This document shows positions 1 to 10,372 of a DNA stretch of 27,907 nt, in pieces; position 1 is the stretch's first letter, and every line of letters starts with the position of its first letter. The notes below the pieces were generated by a model, which was not told the DNA's origin, searched no databases, and saw only the letters and a program-made list of their open reading frames with translations. Source of the stretch: Ettlia oleoabundans (taxonomy: Eukaryota > Chlorophyta > Chlorophyceae > Chlamydomonadales); contig JAAMXP010002067.1 in assembly GCA_019693395.1 (NCBI GenBank), positions 1-27,907 on the forward strand. Direction: 5' to 3'. A program made the translations under genes and the position numbers.

Positions 1-44
1 CCACCCACCCCGCACCCCACCAAAACACGCTGCCCTCCTCGCAC

Positions 45-1516
45 CTGCACAAACTTCGAAAGGTGTGCCAGGCTGGCATCCAGCTCAGCAAGAGCCGTCT
101 CAAAATCGTCGCTCTCCATTGCCACATCGCCAAGCAGGCCGTGCACATCTGCCAGCTGCTGAGCGTGCTTGTCTTCCCCCTCCTTCGTCCAGATCACCTT
201 AGCTGTCTCCAGGTTTTCCCAGGCCAGCTGCAAGTCATTCTCAGCCGCCTCTCCAGCTGCACGGAGCAGGTGTGATGGAGGTAAAGGCAAACAGGATCGG
301 TGGTTAAAAATCGCAGTATGGGAGATGTGACGGTCAGGTTGACGAAGGGATGGGTGTGCAAGAGAGATGAGCGAAACCAGCACCAAGTGGCTGTCACGTC
401 CGAAGCAAGGTGCCAGCCAGCCAAAGCAAGCAGTGACGCAGCAAAGCGCAGCAGGGACGCACAGTCTTCCCCTTCCTCCCCGCCCTCGGTAGGCGCTGCT
501 GGTGCCTTGCCCTTGTCCCCGCCGTTCTCCTTATTCTCTAACAGCAGCGATACACGCAAGACGGGAGGCAGTGTTGCAAGAGGTTTCGTTTGGATAACAA
601 CGCAGCCACCCCACAACAAGCAGGTGCAACACTACCTCTGCCAGCTGCCTCACAGGCTGGCACCACCCCGATTTCCACTCAGCTACACTGCCGCACCATG
701 CACCCCCTGCACCCACCCGCCCGTATCCTCCCCACCACAACATCCGCACCAGCCACACTGCCACACCATGCACCCCCAGCACCCACCCACCTGTCTCCTC
801 CTCCTCGTCATCCTCGTCATCGCCAGCCTGATCATTCACTCCCGCCCCAAACACATCGGCAGAATCCTGGGCTTGATACAGCAGGGCTGCCCCGTAGCGG
901 TAATAAGCGAAAGCGCATTCAGGTGCCAAGTCTGCGAGGAACCAACCCGGACCGACAGAGCAATGGTGTAGGGTGGTCAGGGGCGTACGCAAGCCTCATG
1001 TATACATAACCAAGACCAGCGCCCCAGTCTGCAAAGCTCTGCAGATGATGGGGCCTACTCCAGAGCTTACACAGCTTGGCCTAAGAAGAGAGGCGCATGC
1101 TGCAGCAGCCACTGCATACCTCCATAGTGTTGTGCTCGTACTTGCAGCACCTCAGAGAACAGCTGTACGGCGGCCTCCAGGTCGTTGGTCTGCGGGATCC
1201 GGTAAGGCAGCGTGACAAAGATCAGAAGGCAACAAAGTGACAGGGCAGCTAGAATAGTAGGGAGGAGATAAAGGAAGCGTTGCAGGAACGAATGCAAAGG
1301 CTACACAGTCTCCCATGTGTTCAGGCAGCGATAACGCAACCGCACCCCAGGCACCTACTCCGAAGCGGCCCACCCGCTTGCTCAACACCCAGCTATTGCC
1401 CCAGGTTGCCTCACCCGAATGCACTGGATTCCACGCTCATACTTGGCATCCGCTTCTGCAAGCGTGACTGCGTCCACGGGCTTGGGGGCTCCCGAGGGCC
1501 CTGCCTCGTCGGCCAT
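45..1516 (-). CDS. NASP/Hif1-type histone chaperone (SHNi-TPR), 3' part outside the window
   Basis: Exons in transcript order are 1516-1415, 1189-1120, 931-791, 537-463 and 256-45; a GT donor at 44-43 shows that the gene continues off the left edge. Phases agree at every junction and give 200 visible residues. The start ATG lies in a strong ACCATGGCC context. A first TPR (LEAAVQLFSEVL, then ECAFAYYRYGAALL) is followed by an acidic stretch (DDEDDEEEE), a low-complexity Glu/Gly/Ala linker, then the NASP signature LAWENLETAKVIW and a second TPR (LADVHGLLGDVAMESDDF). This order, with an acidic insert between TPR units, is that of the SHNi-TPR family (NASP, yeast Hif1, fission yeast Sim3). These proteins bind histone H3 or H3-H4 (also linker histone) and hand them to chromatin assembly in the nucleus. 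The C-terminal half, usually with a nuclear localisation signal, is not visible. It is divergently arranged with the FtsH-like gene. Confidence 0.86.
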
Positions 1517-1962
1517 GGTATGATGCCAACCAAAAGTAATCTCGTCCGTCACCGCGCAGCACCAAGTAGTTGAGGCTCAGAAGCTTTGCGTCTCCGTTGC
1601 AATTGATCACCCAAGCTGCATATGATTCTCAGGACAGCAACCAAGCGTGGCCTGCCGGCGTATGAGCAGACTGCACTCGCCACAAAACGAGAGCAGCCAT
1701 GCTTTTGAACAAGCCAGGCCAAGGTGGCAGCCAGGTCATCATCGTCCGCCTAGGCTGCACTCTGCTACACGATTATTGTGCCGAACCTCCTTGATCACAG
1801 CAGCGAGTATCGTGCCTTGAGATAAACGCGATTCACCACAGGCCTTCCACATCCAGTGGGCATTCCAGCCATATTCCGCGCCAACCAACTGGGACACGAG
1901 CTGCCTTGGCACATTATACTGTATAAGTACGGTCAAGGCTACGGCGGGGTCGAGCCATCGCC
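1517..1962. promoter_or_regulatory. Shared 5' region of the divergent NASP-like and FtsH-like genes
   Basis: These 446 bases separate two start codons on opposite strands, so both promoters and 5' UTRs must lie here (unless an upstream non-coding exon exists). I see no convincing TATA box or repeated operator-like motif. A minus-strand reading frame of 108 codons covers part of it, but has no recognisable domain. Confidence 0.5.
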
Positions 1963-4900
1963 ATGCCCGGCACCGTGAGGCTCTGCGCGCCACCACCACG
2001 GCTGCTGCAGATGCAAACAGCCCGAGTAGCGCCGCTAGCACAGCCGCAGCAATTGACGGGCGCATTCCAGTGGCCGCCCCGCTGTAACTACAGGCGGGTG
2101 GCGGTGCAGCGGCAGTTGGCGGCTGGCGGCGTCAGCGCTGACAGCAGTGGATTTGCCGGCAGCAGTAGCAGCGGCAGCACGAGCAATGGCAGCGGCGAGT
2201 TGCCGAGTGATGAAGGCAATGGACCGGCTGAGACGAGCAGCAGCAGCAGCAGGAGTAGCAGCAGCAGTCCCAATGCCAACGGCAGCCCCAGCAGGAGAAG
2301 CAACTCTAGCCGCGGCATGCGCATGCTTGAGGCACCGGCTGCCAGCAGCAGCAGCGGCAACGGCAGTCGTGGCGGCGGGCCAGGAGAGCGGGGAAACCCG
2401 CGTGTGCACGGCCCGCTGGGCCGTTTGCGCGGCGCATTGGCGGCGCTGGCCGCCCTGCGCAGCCCTCAGGCGATCCGCCGCTTGCTCACCATCGGCTTCA
2501 TGTTCTGTGTGGGATCCCTCATGTCCCTGGCATCAGCCAGGGGCCGCTGCGCCGGTCCCCAGGAGGTGAGCCTTGCCTGACTGCACGTGCAAGGCAGCAT
2601 GTTATGTTGTTATAATCGACCAGGTTGTTATAAACGGCGCTGCCCTGCTGTGGTTATTGCCACCTCTGCTGCACGCTTGGACTGCTGTTGCAGTGTTGCA
2701 GCCTAACTGAAGGGTTTCGCTGTTACAGCTCGCAATCCCAATCACTGTATTGACTGCAAGCCCCAGCCTGTACTTGGTCATTGCCTGTGCCCTTGTCTTG
2801 CCTGCCAATCCCATACACATCGCACAGCGCACAGACAACAATGCTTCAGGTGTTGCCACCACTGTACTGCCACTCACTCTACCGCCCTGTATCTCCCCTG
2901 TACCGCCCCTGCAGCTCATGTACAGCGAATTCCTGTCCTTGGTGCACAGCGGCAACGTGCGGGCCGCCCGCTTTGAGGAGAGCAGCAACCGCATCACTTT
3001 TGACCTGCGGCCTCACAGCACCCAGGCAGCGGCGGCGGCACCGCGGGAGTCACGAGTGGAAGGTGCGCTGGCGGGCTGCAGCATACATGCGTGAAGCAGC
3101 CGCACCACGCTGCCTGGAACTCTCACTAAGTGGCAGAAAAGCGGCGGCTACACCACTTAGGCATAGCTGCGACAATAATGTAGCCGCTGCTTGCATATGC
3201 AGAGATGCATCTCGTTTCATGCGCCAACAACTGTCATGCCAGCTTGCTGGTCACACTCACCGCTCCCAACTCTTGTGCCCCACGTCAGTTGTGCACTGCC
3301 ACCGGTGATGTGTTTGTTTTGGACCAACCTTGCGCTAACATTCCTTGCCCACTCCTCCCTGGCGTCGCCTTGTGTGCTGCAGTGCCCCTGACTGACTCCA
3401 GCCGCTCTGCCACCAGCGCTGTGGTGACTGTGAGGGGCCACGGCCCCTCCCCCCGCCAGTTTTACACCAAGCGCCTGGCGGCAGACACCAGCCTGGTGCC
3501 CTCGCTGATGGCGGCGGGTGTGGAGTTTGGGGTGCTGAAGCAGAGCTTCACCTCCGTGCTCGTCAGGTGGGGAGGGTAGGCGACTGACCAGTTTTGGTGG
3601 AGTTTCGCCGGTTAAGCAGGGTGACATCACGCTTTCTTCGCACAGCAGACAATGTTGCAGGTTGAGATGTGATGATTCAGTGATTTTCGCGTTTTACGGG
3701 GCCTCTGTGGTGCTGCGTTGTATATCGTTGCAGTTCATGCGGTAACCTTTTCCCCTTGCTTCTGCGCCTGCAGGATCTTTTGCAGCGCGCTGCTGCTGTG
3801 GATTCCGCTCACACCGCTCATCCTGTGGATGCGCCAAGTCCTTCGCAGCCAGGCGGGGGGCGCCACTAAGTGAGCGGGGCTTATCGTCAGCCGTTGCTTT
3901 TCTGTGTTTATGCTGGCTAGTGCTTTGCGTTGTGCTTAGTGCGTTACTTTTGCCCACTTGGTCAAGGGCATCAGCTGCAATCATGGGCAAGCCTCCTTGC
4001 CCACACTCTCAACCAGCTACTATGACAAGATCTGTTTAAAAAGGTCCAAGTTCTGATATTTAAACCCATTACCATCAAACCATAAGCTTCCACACTGGAA
4101 AGGCCATCTGCTGTGCCACGCCCCATGTCCTGGCTGTCTGACTGTGCATAGGGCTCATGCCGTCTTGCAGGAAGCGCAAGCCCAGCACTAACGGCAGCAG
4201 CGAGGTGCCGGCCACCACCTTTGCTGACGTGGCAGGCATGGAGACAGCCAAAAGGGAACTGGCAGAGGCAAGTGAGGCAGCTGCTTGATGTATGCACAAC
4301 TAGCTGATCTCTTCCTTGGTAGGATCAGTATGGAGTCGACGCATTGGCAATGACTGGCTGCTGGCAGTGAAGCTTGTCGGGTGAATGGCAGCTGAGTGGC
4401 GGGTCAGAGAGCCTGGGATCCTATTGTGCTTACTATGCCTGCCAACTGCCCCCAGCCTTTCCCATGTCGGCCCCTCATCTCTGCAGGTGGTTGCCTGCCT
4501 GAAGAACAGCAGCAAGTTTGCGCGGCTGGGGGCGCAGATGCCCAGTGGGGTGCTGCTGTCAGGCCCACCTGGCACTGGCAAGACCCTGCTTGGTAAGTAC
4601 CCAGCCGCTTGCAGCCACTGATGGGCCACCAATAGCTGCATGTGCATGGAGGCACACTTGCCGCTCTCCAGCACAGTTTATACAAGCATGCCTGTTCATG
4701 GTCACGCCACCAACACTTTCCCTGTTGGTGCCTTCCCTATTCTTACTTGTCTGCAGCTCGAGCTGTGGCGGGGGAGGCTGGTGTCCCCTTCTTCGCTGTT
4801 TCTGCCTCTGAGTTTGTGGAGCTGTTTGTGGGAAGAGGCGCAGCTCGCATCAGGTGCGCTTCTGCTGAGCTTGCTATCCTTGTTGCAACTGCGGAAGTAT

Positions 4901-6728
4901 GGTCGGCAACAATGGGGGTTGGCAACAAGCAATAGGGCAGGGTATTGGGATTGGCTACAAGCAATAGGGCAGGGTATGTTATTCCACAATGTTAACCAGC
5001 TTCCCAGCCTGCACAGTACTGCCTGGTCACCCTGTCCCAGTTTTTCCAAACAACCATCCTATCCTTGGTAGCCCTTCACCTTTTCATCGCCTAATGAGCT
5101 GCTGTTGTTTTCATTGCAGGGAGTTGTTTGCTGAGGCGCGCAAGAAGGCGCCGTGTGTGGTGTTCATTGATGAGCTGGATGCTGTGGGTGGAAAGCGCGG
5201 CATCGGGCTGAATGAGGAGCGGGACCAGACGCTCAATCAGTTGCTAACAGGTGCGGTAGCAGTCGGCAGTGGCATTGGCGTCTGTGACTTCCTCTTTCGG
5301 CAGCAGCATCCAATTTGGTTGCCTTTACAGTAAACCTTTCCAATAAATCATAAAGTTGATGATAGTAAGATTTGGCTGGAAGGTGTCTGGGAATGCAGTG
5401 TGCTGCCACCAACCACAAATGTTTCTAAGCTGGGATCCCCACTTCACACTTGAAACTGCACTGACCCCTTCAAGGTGCAAATGCAACATCATTTCTGCAG
5501 AGCTGGATGGGTTTGAGGGTAGGCCTGGCGTGCTGCTTCTGGCAGCTACTAACCGGCCTGATGTGCTGGATGGGGCGCTCATGCGGCCGGGGCGACTGTC
5601 ACGCAAGGTGGGACTTGGGCTGTAGCGGTGCTATGGCTGGTTTTCCAGAACTTGTGCTTTTCCAAGTGCACAGTTTTGGGTCCTTGACACTCATCTGCAA
5701 CAACTGAAGCTGCCAACATCCCTTGACCCTGGCCCTGCCGCTGCGCCAAACTGACCAGAGGCGTCCCAGTCTCATGCTTTCCATATCACAATTCCGCGGG
5801 ATGCCCACCTTCACCCCCTCCATGTCCTTTTTGCGCTCCCAGGTGGTCGTACCTCTGCCTGACGAGGAGGCACGTGCCGCTATACTGGGGGTGCACCTGC
5901 GCCGTGTGCCGGTGGCCAGCCAGCATGAGCGGGAGTTGGCGTGTGAGGCGGTAGCCAAAATTACTGCAGGTGTGTGGTGTGGTGTGGTGTGGTGTGGTGT
6001 GGTGTGGTGTGGTGTGGTGTGGTGTGGTGTGGGGTGAGGTGGGGTGAATGGGAATGGGAATGCTGACTGCAAGCGGAGCAACAGTGGGCTGGGTAGAATA
6101 GGGGGGTACTTGATGCATCCCTGTAGTGCCCCTGGCACACATATATCATACCCGTCCAACAACCATACTTTTTGCTGTAATGCCATCGCCTGCAGGTTTC
6201 AGCGGCGCGGAGCTGTCCAATGTTGTGAATGAGGCCGCCTTTTTGGCTGCCCGTGCCTCTAAGGAAGCACTGGGGCTGCCTGAGCTGGTGGAGGCGGTAC
6301 AGCGTACTAGGTGGGTGCTGGTGCGATAAGGTTGAGGTGAAGCATGCACCAATTATGCCGCGGGTCGGAACGCAACACTGGCGTGGTGGCATGCTGCTTG
6401 CTGGAGGATGCTGCTTTGTTGTTGGTTTGTTCACAGATGGTTACATCAGTCGGTGGCATTTAAAACATTTGGGCTATGCGTGCGTTATACAAAGCAGCGG
6501 GTTCATACAGCAAGTTTGGCTTGTGGCTGGCAAGCCAGCAGTTGTACTGTCATTTTAGCTGTGCGGTGGATCACATCTGCCTGCTCTGCCCTACAATTAT
6601 TTCGCAGGTATGGAGTGAACGGCGGCGCGGGCGGCGTCGGTCTGGACTTGACACAGCGGCTGCGCGGCTGGCTAGTCGACACAATGAGCAGCGGCAAGGC
6701 AGTGCGCACTCAGCCGTATGGCAGCTGA
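1963..6728 (+). CDS. Chloroplast FtsH-like AAA+ ATPase lacking the M41 peptidase domain (FtsHi-like)
   Basis: Twelve exons: 1963-2565, 2915-3062, 3383-3566, 3774-3869, 4171-4267, 4487-4592, 4757-4853, 5120-5250, 5501-5607, 5843-5969, 6196-6310, 6608-6728; 643 residues. The N-terminus is acid-poor and Ser/Arg/Ala-rich, fitting a plastid transit peptide, with a long Ser/Gly tract before a first membrane segment (about 174-191). The FtsH lumenal-type region ([15 protein letters not shown]) precedes a second membrane segment (about 313-331). The AAA module is complete: TFADVAG near 361, Walker A GPPGTGKT 402-409, pore loop FVELFVG 431-437, Walker B FIDELDA 459-465, and a second region of homology ending in RPGRLSRK with both arginine-finger positions kept. 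The lid ([19 protein letters not shown]) is followed by only about 60 residues and TGA. There is no HEXXH zinc site. It should act as a membrane-anchored unfoldase or assembly partner rather than a protease. A short plant FtsHi (FtsHi3-like) is the best guess, from memory. The start codon follows gccatcgcc. Confidence 0.9.
4268..4486 (+). other. GC-AG intron 5 of the FtsH-like gene
   Basis: The exon ends AGAG and the intron opens GCAAGT, closing in CTGCAG. Only this donor joins ELAE to VVACLKN in the frame that leads into Walker A. The nearest GT, four bases further on, would leave one extra base and break the frame. Confidence 0.8.
5976..6030 (+). repeat. Pentanucleotide microsatellite (GGTGT)11 next to a splice donor
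   Basis: Eleven perfect GGTGT units begin six bases after the exon 10/intron 10 boundary of the FtsH-like gene (donor GT at 5970-5971). Degenerate GGGGT/GAGGT units follow to about 6046. The array is G/T-rich on the coding strand and supplies many alternative GT dinucleotides beside the authentic donor. Confidence 0.95.
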
Positions 6729-6866
6729 GCGGAATCTTCATCTTCTCTGCTTTCTTTCATGCTCTAGTTTCTTTCTCGTCACAATTTCGTTCGCACTGCG
6801 TGTTACTCATGCAAATAGTAAATCAATAGCACTCGTGTGCACATTTAAGTAGAGTTTGCAGTGCTA

Positions 6867-6871
6867 TGTAA
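6867..6871 (+). terminator. Putative TGTAA polyadenylation signal of the FtsH-like gene
   Basis: TGTAA is the usual chlorophyte polyadenylation signal. This copy is about 140 bases after the stop codon, inside the 207-base gap before the convergent deacetylase gene, so the mature 3' end probably falls just beyond it. Confidence 0.55.
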
Positions 6872-6935
6872 GTGCTGAGCAATAGCGTCTGCTGCATCTG
6901 CCTGTGGGTCCGTTCAAGTAAGCCCGCGGTGGCAG

Positions 6936-9849
6936 CTATAAGTCGTGTTCCTGCCACATCTGGGCTGCAGCTCTGTGCAGCCAGCAGTGGCGCCTGGCCA
7001 GCACATCCAGGTCAGCATGGTATCCTCCACCCACGTAGCCAGCCACAGGCACCCCCATGCCCAGGCAGCTGTCCAGAACCTGCAGTTCTTGGAAACCAGA
7101 GTTACTATACAGGGGGATACAGTTGCTTTGCTGATGCATTTGGACAGCAAACATGCACCTGGTCATTGACAATTAGTTGCATCAACGCAAGAGAAGCAAT
7201 ACGTCAGCAGCGGACCCACCAGCAACTCTCGGCGGTGCAGCCCAGCGTCTGTAAGGGCCAAGCGGCCTAGAGCATCGTCAGCATGCGGGTCAACCCCGGC
7301 ATCATACAGCACTGCAGCAATAAAAGCATCGGTCAGTGGGTGGAAGGTTTGTGCGCGTTGATAGAGCAACTTCTGGCTGGACTGGCTTCATGCGGCGGCT
7401 GGCAACAGCTGTGCAAGAGTGTGGGAAGAAAGGAGTAGCGGCTGGATGGGTGGGAAGCCTGACCAAGATCTGGGCGAAACGACTGCAGCACCCCAGAAAG
7501 AGCCTCCGCCACCACCCTGCAAAGTCAGAAGAGTAAAGCAGAGCATAAGCGTGTCCTGGGATCACACTGCTGTAGTTTCTGCTCGGGCACAAAGCGTTTG
7601 GTGGATGCTGCTCAATTCCTCTCGCTGACTCTCCTTGCACCCCATAGCAATTATATCTAGAAACCCATATTAGAATCCAGAGCAGGATGTGCCCACCGCA
7701 AGTACTCGGCATCACCGGTTCCATCTGCCAGGGCAATGTCTAGGTGGCTGGTCTGCATCCACGCAAGACTGCCAGGTTTCAGTGAAGCAAGTGCAGCAGG
7801 TTCCCGTTGCAACACTAGAAAGAGAGGTCCCTGCGCCTTTGCCTGGGCAGCAGGCGGTTTGATGCCGACATTCCCATGAGCTGGCACATGCATGCAAGTA
7901 CCTGCAAGCATCAAGCATCCCACCTGCTTCCTGGCGGGGAAGTTGCTGCCGGCGTGCACACTGAGCGTGAACGCATCTTGCCGCCCGCTGAAAATGGCGG
8001 CGGTACCGTCACCCTGCAGACCGTCACCATGCAACAGGTGGCAGGTTCAACAAGATGTCAACAAAGAGGGTGCTGGTTGCAGCATCTAGGACCAACACAA
8101 GTAAGGTCCTGGTTGCAGCACCTAACGGCAGGGAAAGACCGCACGCTGCTGGAACTCGCATAGGTAGCGCAGCCAGCACCCACTTGGTGGACATCCAGGT
8201 CAAGTATTAGCACACGGCGTACTCGGCGCTGCAGCAGCAGCAGCTCCGCTGTGACTGCCAGGTCGTTGAGGATGCAAAAGCCTGCGACGGCGAACGGTAG
8301 AGGCGCGTGGGTGGGTGGATGGGTGGGTGGAGACGTGGGTGATGCTAAAGGTACCTGATGCCATCAAGTGAATGTGTTGAGCTGGCATGGCGAACAAAAG
8401 ATGCAGAGAAGTGACCAGGCAGCAGTGAGGCAACAGGTGCCCTGCAGCCAGTGTCTCTTCTAGTGAACAGCGTGTTGCCACAAATATAGGGCTACATCGC
8501 ACCTGAGCCATAGTCAGGGAAGGCATGGTGGGTACCTGCACCAAGGGACAACCACCTTTGATATCGGGCCACCCCTCATGGGCAAGTCTGTTAGTAAATG
8601 CGCATCGTTGCAGGTTTGCCAGGTTTACCAACACGGAGACCCACCTCCAGCAGTGTTGCAGGCGAGGCCATGGGCCAACGCCAGCTCAGCGGTTAGGATG
8701 GTGCCTGCAAGGCGGCGAAGCACAACAGCATGGTGACACGGAAACACATCCCTAGGTAGTGGTGCTTGCCACATGCCGATCCCTTGGAGCTCGTCATCTC
8801 GTGCAGAAATAGAGTGCAACATGGCACTGAATCCAGAACACTGCAGCAGTACAAGTCTCATGTAGCTGCTAGTGTGGCCTGGTGAAGCCGCAGCAAGAGT
8901 AGACGACCCTCCCAGTTCACCTGCAACCTCTGCCAGCGTCCTGTCCACAAGCTCCTGCGTGCGAGTGACGTCACCAAAGCCTATGCGCCGCATCCGCTGG
9001 TCATCTGCAGGCATGTTGGAAAGGCGGTACCCTTAGGGGATGGATCGGTATTGGTTGTGATGCCCGGCAAACGAATGCAGCATTTCCAGCATCATGCAGC
9101 AAACAGCAAATCTTTGCCTTTGGTCCACCAGCCGTACATGCTTTGCAACGTGAGAAACTACCCACACCACTTTACCTAGTGTGCCGCCACAGAAGCCGTC
9201 AACAAAGTCGGCAGTGTGGACAAGGCGCAGGAGCTCACGACTTGGCAGCATGGTCGGCTGGTGGACCTGGAAGGGTGGCAGGGATGACAACATCAGTCCT
9301 GAACTGGGTTTGAGCCCTTATGCTGGCTTCATTTGCAAAAGAAATGACACAACAGTAAGCAGCTGCCCTTCTGCAACAACTCCCCACCCTCAGGAAAGTG
9401 AGGTGCACCTGTCTTGGATCCACCACGCCGTCTGCCAGCAGCAAGCGGTGGATGTTGGCAAACACGGCCTGCAGGCATACTATGTCTATCGGAAGCATCA
9501 TCAACCAGACATGCGAATTGATTCATGTCACCATGCGACGTTGCGCATGTTGGCTGTTGCAGTTGCTGCTACATGATAGGAAGCACACCATTGGGAATCT
9601 GTGACCGGGCGTCAGCTGCGGTTTGGAGTACAGCGGGTGATAGACGATGGGCGGCGCGTCAAGCCTGAGTCGTGTGTCGCTTTGAAACGTGGGATCACGC
9701 CGCTTTTGGTCGGCTGACAAGGAAGAAGAACCAGTGGAATGGGTGGCTCGGGTTGGCAGACTGCTGCAATGAACTGCCCTGGGGGCCGCCTGCTGCCGCA
9801 GTGCCGTCAGGCGATAGGCCGTCAATAGGATAGCACATCGCGCCGCCAT
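6936..9849 (-). CDS. Histone deacetylase-family enzyme (class IV/bacterial-type), possibly organelle-targeted
   Basis: Twelve exons in transcript order: 9849-9589, 9468-9409, 9266-9176, 9004-8921, 8704-8645, 8535-8503, 8281-8184, 8013-7924, 7752-7697, 7516-7464, 7311-7220, 7079-6936; 373 residues. The catalytic fold starts at IVYHPLYS and GHRFPM. Active-site parts are all present: GTHHAF (His188, His189), LDLDVHQGDGT (zinc ligands Asp226 and His228), YDAGVDPH (third zinc ligand Asp303) and the catalytic Tyr346 in GGGY. The family removes acetyl groups from lysines or polyamines with a catalytic zinc. The motifs resemble cyanobacterial-type and plant HDA2-like (class IV) members more than class I/II enzymes. 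The first ~65 residues are rich in Arg, Ser, Thr and Ala with few acids, like a mitochondrial or chloroplast presequence, so the substrate may not be histones. The gene is convergent with the FtsH-like gene and divergent from the receptor-like gene. I found no TGTAA close to its stop. Confidence 0.92.
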
Positions 9850-10372
9850 GCCGCTCCGTTGGCCTGAGGTAACGAATTCGAGGCGCTCTTTGGGGAAAGT
9901 TTAAGAGGGCAACAGTGCTTAGTGCTGCTCAGAGTTGCGCACACCGGGACGCACGTAGGTTGCAATGCTGCAGGATATTTACAGGCATGTACAGGGATTA
10001 CCTTCCGGACATCGCGGAACTGAGATCAACTCTTCCTCTTTTCGCGCCTGCCACCTGGCGCTGACGGCGTTTTCCAGCAGCGTACCAGCACGTGCAAGCT
10101 CCACACAGCTCGGATCGCATATCTGTAATCACACGCACAATAGGAGACACATACCGAAACTGTGCAAGACGCGTCGCTCCACTCAACTCCCCGCCCTCCC
10201 CCCGGTTGTATAACTGCACCAGAGGGTCCAGCCATTACAGAAATTCATTAGCCGCGCTCAAGCGCGGGCAAAAGGCGCGACGGCAAGCCCCGACCCGCAG
10301 CGTTGAAGGCGCTGCTGCGGCTCCACCCCATGAAATCAGCGGCGGGTTCTACGTAGAATACGCAGCACCGTC
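9850..10372. promoter_or_regulatory. Shared 5' region of the divergent deacetylase and receptor-like genes
   Basis: These 523 bases lie between two outward-facing start codons. Open frames here are short and carry no domain. I see no clear TATA box, tandem operator or RNA gene. They should hold both promoters and 5' UTRs. Confidence 0.5.

Noticed and set aside
1739..2065. Minus-strand 108-codon reading frame with a hydrophobic N-terminus, overlapping the FtsH-like start
   Set aside because: It overlaps the FtsH-like exon 1, where Ala/Ser-rich GC-rich codons give hydrophobic antisense frames, and I see no domain or start context.
5599..6186. Minus-strand reading frame with His-Thr-Thr-Pro-His repeats
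   Set aside because: This is the antisense translation of the GGTGT microsatellite in an FtsH intron plus flanking exon antisense.
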